Shown piece by piece: positions 15,763 to 23,853 of a stretch of 50,293 nt of DNA. How positions within the stretch are numbered: position 1 is the stretch's first letter; each line of letters opens with the position of its first letter. The position numbers were made by a program, and so were the translations under genes. The stretch is from a virus: IMG/VR virus record IMGVR_UViG_3300028044_000972, positions 1 to 50,293 of that record. One strand, 5' to 3'. The notes beneath the pieces were generated by a model. That model had not been told where the DNA came from and ran no database searches. It saw only the letters and a list, made by a program, of their open reading frames with translations.

Positions 15763-17895
15763 TTAGGCGGCGGCCGCGGTGGGCTCCGCGGTCTGCATCA
15801 TCTGGCCTTGGAGGGCGGGAACGGCGCCGACCCGGCCGATCTGGGCGTTTTGGGTTTGCTGCACTTGGAAGGCGAAGGCTTTCAACCGGGCTTCGATCAT
15901 GGAGCGGAAGATTTCGTCTTGCTGGAATCGCTGACTCACGGCGGGATTGGCCTGGACAATGCCCTGGAGAACCTGCGTGCGGAGCTGGGCGTTCATGCCT
16001 TCGGTCGGGAGCGGCGGCTCGGTGCCGGCCGCGATCTTCGTGTAGGCGAGCTGCTCGTCTTCGGCTTCGGCCGCGGTGGCCACTTCCTGGGGGCGCACGA
16101 TCTTCTGGGCCAGGGACGGATCGATGGCGTTCATCACGAATTGGACGAGGCCGGCGCGGTCAATCGTGCCGGCCACGTCGAGGGGAACAGCCAGGCGGGT
16201 GATCGCGTCGAGGCGCTTGGCCAGCAACTCCACGTCGAGGTCGCGCACGTCGTATTCGGCGACCAGGTCGAAGCGGCCCTGGATGCCTTCGCGGGTCAGT
16301 TGGAACGGGGCGGGCATGGCGCCGGCCACGCGGAAGAATTCGATGTCGGTGATATATTGCTGCATCAAGGCAAAGGCCTGGGCGACCATGGCTTTGCAGC
16401 TGCGGAGCCAGCGGTCGACCTGAGTTTGCTGCTGCAGCATGGTAAGAGGCTGCGGGACGCTTTGGGCAAAGCGGCCGAAGTATTGGTCGACGTCGGCCCG
16501 GGTGCTGGCCTCGATCTCGATCGTTCCCTGGTCAAAGCGGGGTGGCTCCATCCAGCCGAATTCATTCGGCCGGCGCTCGGGGATCTGGGCGCCAGGGCCA
16601 AAGACGAGGTTGATCTTGCCGCGGTTGCTGGGCACGCGGATCGGGGGAAGGACGGCGATGCTGGCGCGGTCGGAGCGGAAGTCGCGCTGGGTCTTGATCT
16701 CGAGCTGCTGGGATTCGACCAGCTCGGGGACGCCGCGGCTTTCGAGGATGTTGCGGCTGACCCGCTCGCGGCAGAATTCGACAAAGGGGTATTGCTGGTG
16801 ATGATACGGGAGGAGCTCGGAGAGGCCGGTCACGTTCGAGACGCTCTCGTGCAGCACGCTGTAGGTGATCCGGGTGGTCTGGTCTTTGTTGTGCTGCTTC
16901 TCGTAATAATGCCAGAGCTCGATCATCTCGCGCTCGGTATCAAGGTTGATCAGCTCTTGCCTGTAGTAATTGCGGATCGGCCGGCGGTAGGCGCCTTTGT
17001 GCTTGAGTGCGGACTCGACGAATTCCTCGTCGTAGCCGGCCGTGACGATGCGTTCGCGCAGCTCGGTCTCGCTCACCACTTCGCGCCAGGCAACGAAGCG
17101 GGCGCGTTGCAAGTCGCCGGTTTGGGCGGGGAAATAAATATCCTCCCAGGGCTCGAGGGCGACAAACTCCGGACGGTTCTCGAAGATATAGGGGTTGTCG
17201 TATTCGGCGCCGCCGGTGTTGCGCAGGTCGCGGATCACGCTCACCTTGGCCGCGGCCGGGCTGACCAGATCCTTGAGCATGCGCACGGCGTCCGCTTCCT
17301 GCAGCGGATCGAGGATGCTCTCCAGGAGGATCTGGATCATGGGGTCGCCGGTCTCGGCGAGCATGGCTTGAAATTCGTCCAGGGTGATCGTCTTGCGCTC
17401 GGTCCGGGTGGTCCGGCGCCAGTTGATCGCCATGATGCCGAGCCCATACATCTCCTGGTATTGGGCCACGAGTTCCACTTCCCTCCTCAGATCATCGGCG
17501 GCGTGCTGAAAGAGCATCCAACGAAGGGCGGTCTCCGCGGCCACCTTCGAGGCGGCGTCGCCGGATTCGATCGGCTGGAGTTGCAACTTGCTCCGGAAGA
17601 ACGCATTAGAAAGCAAGCTAACATTCTCATTTACGATCTGATCAGCCAATCTCACACGGGCGTCCGATGCGTTTTCCCATGGAAATGCTTGTCGCCCAAT
17701 GGCTTGCGACTTCTTGCGACCGCTCGGGTCTTGTCCGTTCCAAAGGGCGTGCCGGGTCTCGTAATTCCTCTGCTTCTTGTCCAGGTAGCCGCCGACGTCG
17801 GACTCAGCTTCTTGGATGTTGAGCAGGTAGCCGCGGATCGTCTCGACGTCGGGGGCGCCGAGGACGGCCGAGGTGTCGTAGCCGGCCGCCATCAT
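15763..17895 (-). CDS. Portal protein
   Basis: 710 residues, close to the length of the P22-type portal (about 725). Features of podophage portals include an N-terminal acidic helical region, the central WEDIYFPA and ELWHYYEKQ segments, a long helical wing, and a Gln-rich C-terminal part (QTQNAQIG) that could form a barrel. It forms the dodecameric ring through which DNA is packaged and ejected. ATGATG at 17895 overlaps the stop of the preceding 150-residue gene. It is placed after scaffold and capsid genes, which is unusual. Confidence 0.85.
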   Translation of the reverse strand: MMAAGYDTSAVLGAPDVETIRGYLLNIQEAESDVGGYLDKKQRNYETRHALWNGQDPSGRKKSQAIGRQAFPWENASDARVRLADQIVNENVSLLSNAFFRSKLQLQPIESGDAASKVAAETALRWMLFQHAADDLRREVELVAQYQEMYGLGIMAINWRRTTRTERKTITLDEFQAMLAETGDPMIQILLESILDPLQEADAVRMLKDLVSPAAAKVSVIRDLRNTGGAEYDNPYIFENRPEFVALEPWEDIYFPAQTGDLQRARFVAWREVVSETELRERIVTAGYDEEFVESALKHKGAYRRPIRNYYRQELINLDTEREMIELWHYYEKQHNKDQTTRITYSVLHESVSNVTGLSELLPYHHQQYPFVEFCRERVSRNILESRGVPELVESQQLEIKTQRDFRSDRASIAVLPPIRVPSNRGKINLVFGPGAQIPERRPNEFGWMEPPRFDQGTIEIEASTRADVDQYFGRFAQSVPQPLTMLQQQTQVDRWLRSCKAMVAQAFALMQQYITDIEFFRVAGAMPAPFQLTREGIQGRFDLVAEYDVRDLDVELLAKRLDAITRLAVPLDVAGTIDRAGLVQFVMNAIDPSLAQKIVRPQEVATAAEAEDEQLAYTKIAAGTEPPLPTEGMNAQLRTQVLQGIVQANPAVSQRFQQDEIFRSMIEARLKAFAFQVQQTQNAQIGRVGAVPALQGQMMQTAEPTAAAA

Positions 17896-18344
17896 GCGGC
17901 CTCCGGCCGCAGGCTTGCGGAGTTTTCAGTTTTCAGTGTTTGGTCAGTTTTCAGTTCTGAACCACTGAACACTGAATCACTGGACACTGTGTCGGGGCAG
18001 ATGCCGGTGTTTTCACTGGGGTTGCAGTCGAGGCCGGCAAAACTGACCCGAGTTTTGCTGGACTTGGATTCGACCCGACACTCCGGATTGTCGCGGAGGA
18101 GAGATTTCCACCAGTCCTTTTGCCGGGTGATGCCGGGGTGGCGGCGTTCCCAGTCGATGAAGCTGAAGGCGTCGATACTGGCGACGTGCTGCCCTACCCC
18201 TTCGATGTGGGCGTGCTCGAGGCGGGCGTTGGCCGCGGCGATGCGGAGCTGGCGGGCCTTGGCGTTGACCGCCTGGGCATACCAGCCGCGGCAGAGTTCC
18301 TCTTTGACCAGGAAGCCGAGTTCACCGTCGAGAGAGTCGAGCAT
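17892..18344 (-). CDS. Hypothetical head-region protein with repeat-encoded tail
   Basis: 150 residues. The first ~100 are helical (AKARQLRIAAANARLEHAH; WERRHPGITRQKDWWKSLL). The last ~30 residues are Ser/Thr-rich (DTVSSDSVFSGSELKTDQ) and are encoded by a TTTTCAGTGTTCAG-type interspersed repeat. Four 8-bp repeats lie directly upstream of the ATG, with no Shine-Dalgarno. It overlaps the portal start by 4 nt. It could be a head or connector part. No family recognised. Confidence 0.6.
   Translation of the reverse strand: MLDSLDGELGFLVKEELCRGWYAQAVNAKARQLRIAAANARLEHAHIEGVGQHVASIDAFSFIDWERRHPGITRQKDWWKSLLRDNPECRVESKSSKTRVSFAGLDCNPSENTGICPDTVSSDSVFSGSELKTDQTLKTENSASLRPEAA
17921..17990. repeat. TTTTCAGTGTTTGG / TGAACACTGAA interspersed repeat
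   Basis: AGTTTTCAGTTTTCAGTG followed by CACTGAACACTGAATC. Lies inside the 3' end of the 150-residue gene and codes for its Ser/Thr-rich tail. Other copies at 23130-23229 and 24039-24072. Confidence 0.75.
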
Positions 18345-18351
18345 TGGAAGA

Positions 18352-18383
18352 GAGACTAAGAGACTAAGAGACTAAAAGACTAA
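18352..18383. repeat. Four tandem 8-bp GAGACTAA repeats
   Basis: Three exact GAGACTAA units and one AAGACTAA lie directly upstream of the ATG at 18344. On the coding strand this is a run of TTAGTCTC. The unit size would let copy number change by strand slippage without entering the coding frame. Confidence 0.85.
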
Positions 18384-18401
18384 GAGCCGAGGGGCGGACG
18401 C

Positions 18402-18523
18402 GGCGGGCCCGGAGGTCCCGCCCTACCTTGGTTGTTTGAAGTTTCACGCTGTTGCGCCCCTGGGATCTTTCCTAAATCCCACCATGAGTTGCTGCCGAGT
18501 TGGCGACATGCCCAGGGGCGCAA
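18402..18523 (-). other. Structured intergenic region with 13-bp inverted repeat
   Basis: Between the 149- and 150-residue genes. TTGCGCCCCTGGG (18452-18464) pairs perfectly with CCCAGGGGCGCAA (18511-18523) across 46 nt. A competing hairpin TGGGAT/ATCCCA (18461-18466, 18476-18481) shares bases with the first arm. A third hairpin GGCGGG/CCCGCC lies at 18402-18422. No T-run follows, so it is not a classic terminator; RNA processing or attenuation after the capsid genes is possible. Confidence 0.6.
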
Positions 18524-18539
18524 AGTGCGTGCTACTTCA

Positions 18540-18989
18540 TCAGGTCAGCGTGTCGAGCTGGGCGACTTCGAGGAAGATGTGCACTTCCCCGGCGTCGAGC
18601 TCGGCCAGGTCATACGCCGCCATGGAGGCGAAGTTGGCGACGATGGCGGTGGCCGCAACGTAGGCAAACGGCGTGGTCGAGGCGTGAGCCTTTGCCAGCA
18701 CTTCGGTGCCGTTCACGTTGAGCTGTTGCGATGCGATGATACGGTTCGTAACGCCGGAATCTCCGACGATAAGGACGTTACTGTTGTAGGCCGCCGTGCC
18801 GGTGAGTTGGAACGGGGTCTTGAGGTAGGTCGCCGCGGACTTAACAACCGAGTTGGCCGGCAGGGTGATCAGGGTGATGTCCTGGGCGGTGTTGTCGGCC
18901 GATGTCGTCAAATCGGTATGATCGATGACGAAGCGGTAGTTGTAGCCACGAGGGGACTCGTGGAGTGAGCGGAATGCGTTAGTTGTCAT
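18540..18989 (-). CDS. Putative head decoration or minor capsid protein
   Basis: 149 residues, beta-rich and Thr/Ala/Asn-rich. It contains ANSVVKSAATYLKTPF and NVLIVGDSGVTNRIIAS, patterns I have seen in small phage structural proteins next to capsid genes. AAGGAAA lies upstream of the ATG. It follows the major capsid gene by 25 nt, and a structured RNA region lies after its stop. A head fiber or capsid decoration role is likely. Confidence 0.55.
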   Translation of the reverse strand: MTTNAFRSLHESPRGYNYRFVIDHTDLTTSADNTAQDITLITLPANSVVKSAATYLKTPFQLTGTAAYNSNVLIVGDSGVTNRIIASQQLNVNGTEVLAKAHASTTPFAYVAATAIVANFASMAAYDLAELDAGEVHIFLEVAQLDTLT

Positions 18990-19014
18990 AAGGCTGATTT
19001 CCTTGGGTTAGGTG

Positions 19015-20028
19015 TTAATCCGCGGTGCTGGCGATTTTGCCGAACATCAGGGGGTTATCGACCTGGAGGCCGGCGATGGTGTCGACGATGCCGCGGGGAC
19101 CGCCACCTTCGTCGTCGAGGGGCATGTAGCGCGGGCGCCGGTTGTAGCGGATGTGCACCGCATCCATGTCCAGGATGTAACCACGGCGCAGCTGCGAAGC
19201 GGCGACCTGGTCCTTGGCCAGAAATAGGGATGGGGTGAGCACAAGCTCGCCGAAGTCACCGACAAACAGATCGACCTTGGCGTAGTAAGACGCGTCGGCG
19301 GAGTCCTGGTTGAAGAGACGGACGGAGCTGCCGGTGTCGTCGGTGCCAAACTGGGTCTGTTGGAACCCGGTGAAGCGGCGTTTGAGGTTCGGTCCGCAGA
19401 GCAACGTGTAGCTCTTCACCTTGCCGGTCTGCTCGTAGAGCGACTGGAGCAGCGCCTGGATGGTGCTGTCGGTGATGCTGCTCGTGCCGGTCGTGCTGAT
19501 CGAGGCGGCCGGGGTGCGATACGCGGCGGGGACGGCTGTGGCCGTATCCGATTGCGCACTGGAAGAAATCCAGCTCCCCAATCCACGCGTGGTGAAGGGG
19601 GTGGCGCCGGACTGTTCCGTGCTGTCGCGGTCGGAGCAGAACACACTCTCCAAATCCCGGGCGATTTCCTGAAGGCTTTTCGTGACGGCTCTCGCCATCT
19701 CGCGTTTGCGGCCGATGCCGGCGACGTCAGAAACTGACTCGGCCAGATCGTCGATTTTGGGCAGACGGCGCAGCTTTTGAATCCGGCCGTAGAGACGCTG
19801 GCGTCCGGCGGCGGGATTGCTGAAGGTTGTCGCGTCAGCGTTGGAGAGAACGCCGGTGAGGACGGGCTCTTCGAGGTTGTCGACCAGCCAGCTGAAGAGC
19901 GGGTTGGTCGGGTCTTTGGATTTGCGGGCCATCGAGAGCAACGGGGTGCTCTTTTGGTCTGCAACTGCGATTAAATCGGCCAGGTCCTCCCTGGCGCCGA
20001 TTTGATTTTGAATTAAAAGCTCAGCCAC
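19015..20028 (-). CDS. Major capsid protein (SU10-like candidate)
   Basis: 337 residues from GTG at 20028. The start LADLIAVADQKSTPLLSMAR followed by NPLFSWLVDNL resembles the opening of SU10/DUF5309-type capsid proteins (degron-free N-arm, then HK97-fold core). The C-terminal end (GLQVDNPLMFGKI) is also like the family. It follows the scaffold gene by 49 nt. The upstream leader is A-rich without a Shine-Dalgarno. A longer reading to 20322 overlaps the scaffold gene and is Arg-rich, so it is rejected. The main capsid role is well supported by position; the exact family is less sure. Confidence 0.75.
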   Translation of the reverse strand: MAELLIQNQIGAREDLADLIAVADQKSTPLLSMARKSKDPTNPLFSWLVDNLEEPVLTGVLSNADATTFSNPAAGRQRLYGRIQKLRRLPKIDDLAESVSDVAGIGRKREMARAVTKSLQEIARDLESVFCSDRDSTEQSGATPFTTRGLGSWISSSAQSDTATAVPAAYRTPAASISTTGTSSITDSTIQALLQSLYEQTGKVKSYTLLCGPNLKRRFTGFQQTQFGTDDTGSSVRLFNQDSADASYYAKVDLFVGDFGELVLTPSLFLAKDQVAASQLRRGYILDMDAVHIRYNRRPRYMPLDDEGGGPRGIVDTIAGLQVDNPLMFGKIASTAD

Positions 20029-20077
20029 TGTATTTGGTTTTTCTAAATATTGGTTTCGAAGTTTGGTCGGAAGGTCA

Positions 20078-21133
20078 TCACACGATGGCTTCCATGAATG
20101 CTTCGAGGGCGCCGCGATCGCCTCGACCCTTGAGCGCCGCCTCGGCCTTCTGCCGCAGGGATGCGCCCGGTGAAGATACCTTCGGGCTGGCCGACGGGTT
20201 CGGGGTGTTCGGAATTCGATCCGTGCCCGCCGTCTTGGCCGGTGCTGGCTTACTGGACTTGCCGACCGATGCTCGCTTTTGCATCTGCTCGACTCTGGCC
20301 ATACGAAGTCGCTGCCCTTCAAACGCGTCGCCTACCACCAACTCCCAGCCGGGAATCTTGGTGATGAACGGATACTGCTTCAGCGTGGCGGCAAGGAAGT
20401 TGTGGGCGCTCGTGCCGGATTTGAAGAAATCGGGATAGAACGCTTGGGCTTCCGGCAAGGTTTGGGCTCGAACCGACAGGTATTCCTGCTGCTTCGGGCC
20501 GGCCTTGACCAGCGACTTGGCGTTTTGGCGGATCTGCTTGACTGCGTCGGCGTCGTAGAATTTCTCCTCGCCGTTCACCGTCACCGTTCCGCCATCGCGG
20601 TTGTCGTCGGTCCAATCAAGGACCGCCTGCGCTTTGGCAATCTCCGCCTCGAGGGCGTAGACGTCTGAGAAGGCACTGAGCGGATTCTCCGGGTCCATGG
20701 TGACGATGGGAGGCTTGGCTGCGGCGGTGGCCGCGGTGGCCTCGAGCTCGGCTTTGATCGCGTCGAGCTGCTCGCGCAACTCGTGCTTCTCGGCCGTGAG
20801 CCGGTCGATGCGCCGTTGGACTTTGTCCGGGGCGACCTTTTCGGTCGCCGCGGCTTCATCCGCGGGCTCGGGTTCCTCGCCGGCTGTTTCCTCCGGGTCG
20901 TCCTCCGTCGTGGGCTCTTCGTCGTTCTGGTCCTGCGCCTCGTCCGTTTCCGGATCTGGCTCGGTGGATTCGTCAGTTGCTGCTTCGTTTGGCTCGGGCG
21001 TCTCTTCGTCGGGTTTGGCTTCGGGCGCTGGCTGCTTAAGTTGAATCCCAAGGTTGGCTGCGACTTCGGCAAAATCGACGTCACTGACGTCCGCTCCGGT
21101 AGGTAGCACCTGCTGTGGTGTATCCGTTGACAT
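20078..21133 (-). CDS. Scaffolding protein
   Basis: 351 residues. Residues ~30-95 are extremely acidic (EEPEPADEAAATEK type), ~100-140 form a coiled coil (RRIDRLTAEKHELREQLDA), and the C-terminus is basic and helical (LRQKAEAALKGRGDRG). This charge and coil layout, directly before the capsid gene, is typical of internal scaffolds that guide procapsid assembly and then leave. No protease motif is seen. Confidence 0.8.
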   Translation of the reverse strand: MSTDTPQQVLPTGADVSDVDFAEVAANLGIQLKQPAPEAKPDEETPEPNEAATDESTEPDPETDEAQDQNDEEPTTEDDPEETAGEEPEPADEAAATEKVAPDKVQRRIDRLTAEKHELREQLDAIKAELEATAATAAAKPPIVTMDPENPLSAFSDVYALEAEIAKAQAVLDWTDDNRDGGTVTVNGEEKFYDADAVKQIRQNAKSLVKAGPKQQEYLSVRAQTLPEAQAFYPDFFKSGTSAHNFLAATLKQYPFITKIPGWELVVGDAFEGQRLRMARVEQMQKRASVGKSSKPAPAKTAGTDRIPNTPNPSASPKVSSPGASLRQKAEAALKGRGDRGALEAFMEAIV

Positions 21134-21352
21134 GGTTTTTATGCGTCCAAGAACGCGACAGCATTGGGGTGGCCGGCGCCGTAGTTGGTGCCGTGCGTGC
21201 GTCGCTCAATGCAGAATGCGGGTCGCATGCCTGGGGAATTACGGGGACGCGGCGCGGAATGATAGGGCGCGGCGGAGGAACGAGCGCGGACGCGCACCAA
21301 GTGGCGCGAATTAGCCGCTATTCACGAATAGCGAACACGAAGATTTGAGATT
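21134..21352. other. Intergenic region with 18-bp palindrome before scaffold
   Basis: Upstream of the scaffold gene (minus strand) and after the acetyltransferase stop. CGCTATTC-AC-GAATAGCG at 21316-21333 is a perfect inverted repeat with 8-bp arms. No T-run follows, so an operator or processing site is more likely than a terminator. An AGATTTGAGATTTTAG repeat overlaps the acetyltransferase stop at 21341-21356. A capsid-operon promoter might be here, but I cannot pick boxes with confidence. Confidence 0.4.
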
Positions 21353-21778
21353 TTAGAGGGCATTGCAGAGGTAGACGGCGGTGGTGCCGCCCCACTTGGT
21401 GGCGGGGACGTAGAAACGGAAACCGCAATTCACCAGGCTGTTAATCGAGGCGACATTGTAGATCATGACGTAGGTGACGAGCTCGTTGACGGCGAGGCGC
21501 CGGGCGGCGGCGACGCGGGCGCGGATGAGACGCTGCTGCAATCCCCTGCCCCGGTGCCCGGGGACGACGCCGGCGCGATTGAGGAAGGCGAGACCGAGGT
21601 TGCGCGGATCTTTGCACAGGCGCATCCCGGCGTAGGCGACGGGAGTCTTATCTTGCCAGACGATCCACCAAAGGCTGTCGGCCGTGGTGATGCGGTCGTC
21701 GTGGGGGAAACAAATCTCGTCGAGGGCCAGCACGGCCACCGGCAGATCAGCCAGGGCGATGCGGTAGGGCGGCTTCAC
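21353..21778 (-). CDS. GNAT-family acetyltransferase
   Basis: 141 residues from GTG at 21778, which overlaps the previous stop (GTGA). The acetyl-CoA loop is visible as VVPGHRGRGLQQRLI, with beta strands and helices before and after (VAYAGMRLCKDPR; NVASINSLVNCGFRFY). The family moves an acetyl group to an amine of a small molecule or protein. Similar small GNATs occur near phage packaging genes; the target is unknown. The longer reading to 21994 is an Arg/His-rich artefact. Confidence 0.8.
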   Translation of the reverse strand: MKPPYRIALADLPVAVLALDEICFPHDDRITTADSLWWIVWQDKTPVAYAGMRLCKDPRNLGLAFLNRAGVVPGHRGRGLQQRLIRARVAAARRLAVNELVTYVMIYNVASINSLVNCGFRFYVPATKWGGTTAVYLCNAL

Positions 21779-22050
21779 TTCTTGAGCAGGCGGTAGTGCG
21801 GGACGGGGCGGGTGCGTTGCTCGAGCTGGATGACGAAGTCTTTGCGTTCGACCTCGCCGTCTTTGACCATCCTGCGCATGCGCTCGCTGATAGTGATCCC
21901 TGCCTTGCCCAATTCCACCGCGAGGGCGGCAACGGTGAACCACCCGGGAGGAACGGTGTCCAGCTTGACCGGCGATTGAGACAACTTCTGACAAAACTCG
22001 GAGAGCGATGTCTCGATCTGCTCGGCCGTGATCTTGGATTTCTTGGTCAT
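21775..22050 (-). CDS. Small helix-turn-helix-like protein
   Basis: 91 residues. A central segment (FTVAALAVELGKAGITISER) followed by RMVKDGEVERKD looks like a winged helix-turn-helix. It could bind DNA, for example as a regulator or a small packaging protein. Start and stop overlap the phosphoesterase and acetyltransferase genes by 4 nt, so all three are co-translated. Confidence 0.55.
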   Translation of the reverse strand: MTKKSKITAEQIETSLSEFCQKLSQSPVKLDTVPPGWFTVAALAVELGKAGITISERMRRMVKDGEVERKDFVIQLEQRTRPVPHYRLLKK

Positions 22051-22874
22051 ATCCGCGTCACTTTAGGCGCCGGCGGGTTGTAGAAGATGTGGGTGGGCGT
22101 GGGCAGTGCGCCTTGCGGCTTCCCTCGCCAATCGAGGATGAGGATGCTCGGCCGCGGGATGCTGTCGGGGACGACTTTGTGACCGTGCCTGGTCAAGAAT
22201 TGCCAGCCGCCGGTCACGCCGATCAGGCCGGAGCCGTCGCTGAAGACGCCGCCGCAGTGCCGGTGGCCGCGGAGATAGACCTGGGCGACGGGATGACCGG
22301 CGCGGACGCTGTTGAGCCGGGTGTTGCCCAAGGTGATCGAGAGGGCGCTGGCCTCGAGGTAGGCGCGGCTGGTCACGCCAATGTGGTGCGTCGCGTCGAT
22401 CGCGCACCCGTGAATGTTGATCAGCCACTTCTCGCGGGCCACATCGTCTTGGGCGCCGATCAGCCGGGCCAAGTAGGTCTCGACGTCATGGGTATGGCAC
22501 TCGGTCCCTTTGGTGACGAAGGTGGCGGCGGCTTTCGCGGTGAGCGGCTTGAGGGCTTCGGCGGCCATGGCGCAGTGGTTCTCGATGAGCGAGGCCACGA
22601 CTTCCGGCGACCGGTGGTGAATGCCTTCGGTCGCGTCGCCATTGACCAGGACGGCGTAGGGATCGCGGCCGGCGATCTTGGCAACTTGGGCCAGGGCATC
22701 TTGCCAGCATTCCCAGAGCCAGGCTTGGTGATGGTTCTTGCCGAAATTGATCGTGTTGCCGGCCAGATTTTCGGAATCCGGCGGCATGAGGCCGACGGAC
22801 GATCCGCAGTGAAGGTCGGAGCAAACGACCAGGATGGACGTTTTGGCCGCGGCCTTCTTTATCCGGCGTGGCAT
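22047..22874 (-). CDS. Calcineurin-like metallophosphoesterase
   Basis: 275 residues from ATG at 22874. Metal-binding motifs appear in order: CSDLHCG (Asp20, His22), VNGDATEG (Asp80), KGTECHTHD (~122-130) and RGHRHCGG (~218). It probably cleaves a phosphoester using two metals; substrates in this family range from DNA ends to nucleotides. Found in some phages beside terminase genes. The 275-residue length fits a single domain. An upstream in-frame ATG at 22946 adds an unlikely tail and is not used. Confidence 0.8.
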   Translation of the reverse strand: MPRRIKKAAAKTSILVVCSDLHCGSSVGLMPPDSENLAGNTINFGKNHHQAWLWECWQDALAQVAKIAGRDPYAVLVNGDATEGIHHRSPEVVASLIENHCAMAAEALKPLTAKAAATFVTKGTECHTHDVETYLARLIGAQDDVAREKWLINIHGCAIDATHHIGVTSRAYLEASALSITLGNTRLNSVRAGHPVAQVYLRGHRHCGGVFSDGSGLIGVTGGWQFLTRHGHKVVPDSIPRPSILILDWRGKPQGALPTPTHIFYNPPAPKVTRI

Positions 22875-23032
22875 GGGATTGGGGAAGGCGCAGAGGGTTG
22901 ATGAGGACCGCTTACCTGCGCGAAACCTTCCCGTAGCATGGACCAAGGAACATGACCGTCTGGGGAATAAATGCAGTCCGCATTGCTTACGCCCTGCCTT
23001 GCCATATTTTTGACGCGTTGCCGTTGATCCAT
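22859..23032 (-). CDS. Possible small protein upstream of phosphoesterase
   Basis: 57 residues from ATG at 23032, with DCIYSPDGHVPWSML in the centre. It overlaps the phosphoesterase start by 16 nt. No motif or Shine-Dalgarno. It may be real because its neighbours are packed the same way, but coding support is weak. Confidence 0.3.
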   Translation of the reverse strand: MDQRQRVKNMARQGVSNADCIYSPDGHVPWSMLREGFAQVSGPHQPSAPSPIPCHAG

Positions 23033-23241
23033 GCGGGGCGAGAGATGCGGGGGGAGACGCGCAATTGCGAGGCGGCCGCGGCGCAACGGGCGCGGGCTGA
23101 CATAAAGAAGCGCGAAGAAGCGCTTCTTTGCAGTGTTCAGTGGTTCAGTGATTGCTCAGACGCCGTCTCGCCGAGCCTCGGCTCAGTGGTTCAGTGGGAT
23201 CGGCTGAACACTGAAAACTAAAAACTGCCAACTGCCCTTGG
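23033..23241. other. Non-coding gap with TTCAG repeats and hairpin
   Basis: No convincing gene. AAAGAAGCG (23104-23112) and CGCTTCTTT (23121-23129) form a 9-bp stem with an 8-nt loop, and AAGAAGCGCTTCTT within it is a 14-bp palindrome. On the minus strand the stem ends in CTTT, so a weak terminator is possible. From 23130 on, CAGTGTTCAG, CAGTGGTTCAGTG and TGAACACTGAAAAC belong to an interspersed repeat family. Confidence 0.5.
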
Positions 23242-23547
23242 CTACAAGTGCTCTGCCATCGCTTCGACTCGCTTGGCTTCAAGGTCGTCGTAGAGTTCAA
23301 CCAGGGCGCAGAGTTGGCCGGCGGCGTGGGCTTGGTAGCCGGGCTCCTTGGCCGTGGCCATGGCGCTGGCCAGGTTGGTCGCGTCGGCCAGGCGATCTTG
23401 AATGGCGGACATCACGGCGAGCCAGACCGGCGGCGCACTCTCGCGGGTGAAGGCGAGCGCCTGGCTGGGATCGAAGTCGTCCGGCAGCGGGTAGAGGTCG
23501 AGCGGCGGCCGGCGCCAGCGACGAAAGAGGCGGCGGAGGAAGATCAT
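23242..23547 (-). CDS. Hypothetical packaging-region protein
   Basis: 101 residues. A basic start (FLRRLFRRWRRPP) is followed by a helical body (VWLAVMSAIQDRLADATNLA) that could form a coiled coil or dimer. Position after terminase and before phosphoesterase suggests a role in head assembly or DNA handling. ATG overlaps the previous stop (ATGA). No family recognised. Confidence 0.6.
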   Translation of the reverse strand: MIFLRRLFRRWRRPPLDLYPLPDDFDPSQALAFTRESAPPVWLAVMSAIQDRLADATNLASAMATAKEPGYQAHAAGQLCALVELYDDLEAKRVEAMAEHL

Positions 23548-23687
23548 TTCGGGCTGAAGGCGCCGATGCCTTTCTTCATCTGGTTGTAGATTTTGGGGCT
23601 GACGGTGCTTTTGCTCTTCGGACGGCTGGTGCCGGCTTTCTTGCGAGCGTTGATATTGGCGTAGAGGCCGGGGTTTTTCTTGTTCAT
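23544..23687 (-). CDS. Small basic phage protein (GLYANI family)
   Basis: 47 residues, too short for standard ORF cut-offs. The start NPGLYANINARKKAGTSRPK matches the GLYANI(H/N)AKR motif of small basic proteins seen in many podophages. Very Lys/Arg/Ser-rich with no fold evident. It may bind DNA or serve in the head. Overlaps the 101-residue gene by 4 nt. Confidence 0.65.
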   Translation of the reverse strand: MNKKNPGLYANINARKKAGTSRPKSKSTVSPKIYNQMKKGIGAFSPK

Positions 23688-23691
23688 AGGT

Positions 23692-23853
23692 TTACCATTT
23701 CACTTTGTTGGATTTTCTCTTCGCCGCCGGCGCAGGCCTTGACCACTTTTCGTTCGGCGCAGCGCCGTAATCACTGGCGGCGGCGTGCGACTTGGTCGCG
23801 TGGCCGGGCGTGCGCTTGGTCGCGTTGCACTTCATCTGAGATTTTTTGATCAT
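23692..23853 (-). CDS. Small basic protein, unknown function
   Basis: 53 residues starting MIKKSQMKCNATKRTPGH, rich in Lys, Ala and Ser, with AAPNEKWSRPAPAAKRK at the end. Probably disordered and nucleic-acid binding. Its ATG overlaps the stop of the helix-turn-helix gene. Together with the GLYANI gene it makes a pair of basic head-region proteins. Confidence 0.5.
   Translation of the reverse strand: MIKKSQMKCNATKRTPGHATKSHAAASDYGAAPNEKWSRPAPAAKRKSNKVKW

Noticed and set aside
15712-18375. 887-residue plus-strand frame
   Set aside because: Antisense to the portal gene and its neighbour, Gly/Ala/Leu-rich shadow with no motif.
20029-20322. N-terminal extension of the capsid gene
   Set aside because: Overlaps the scaffold gene and is Arg/Ser/Pro-rich; GTG at 20028 is preferred.
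21316-21333. Terminator after the acetyltransferase gene
   Set aside because: The palindrome is perfect but is not followed by a T-run on the minus strand.
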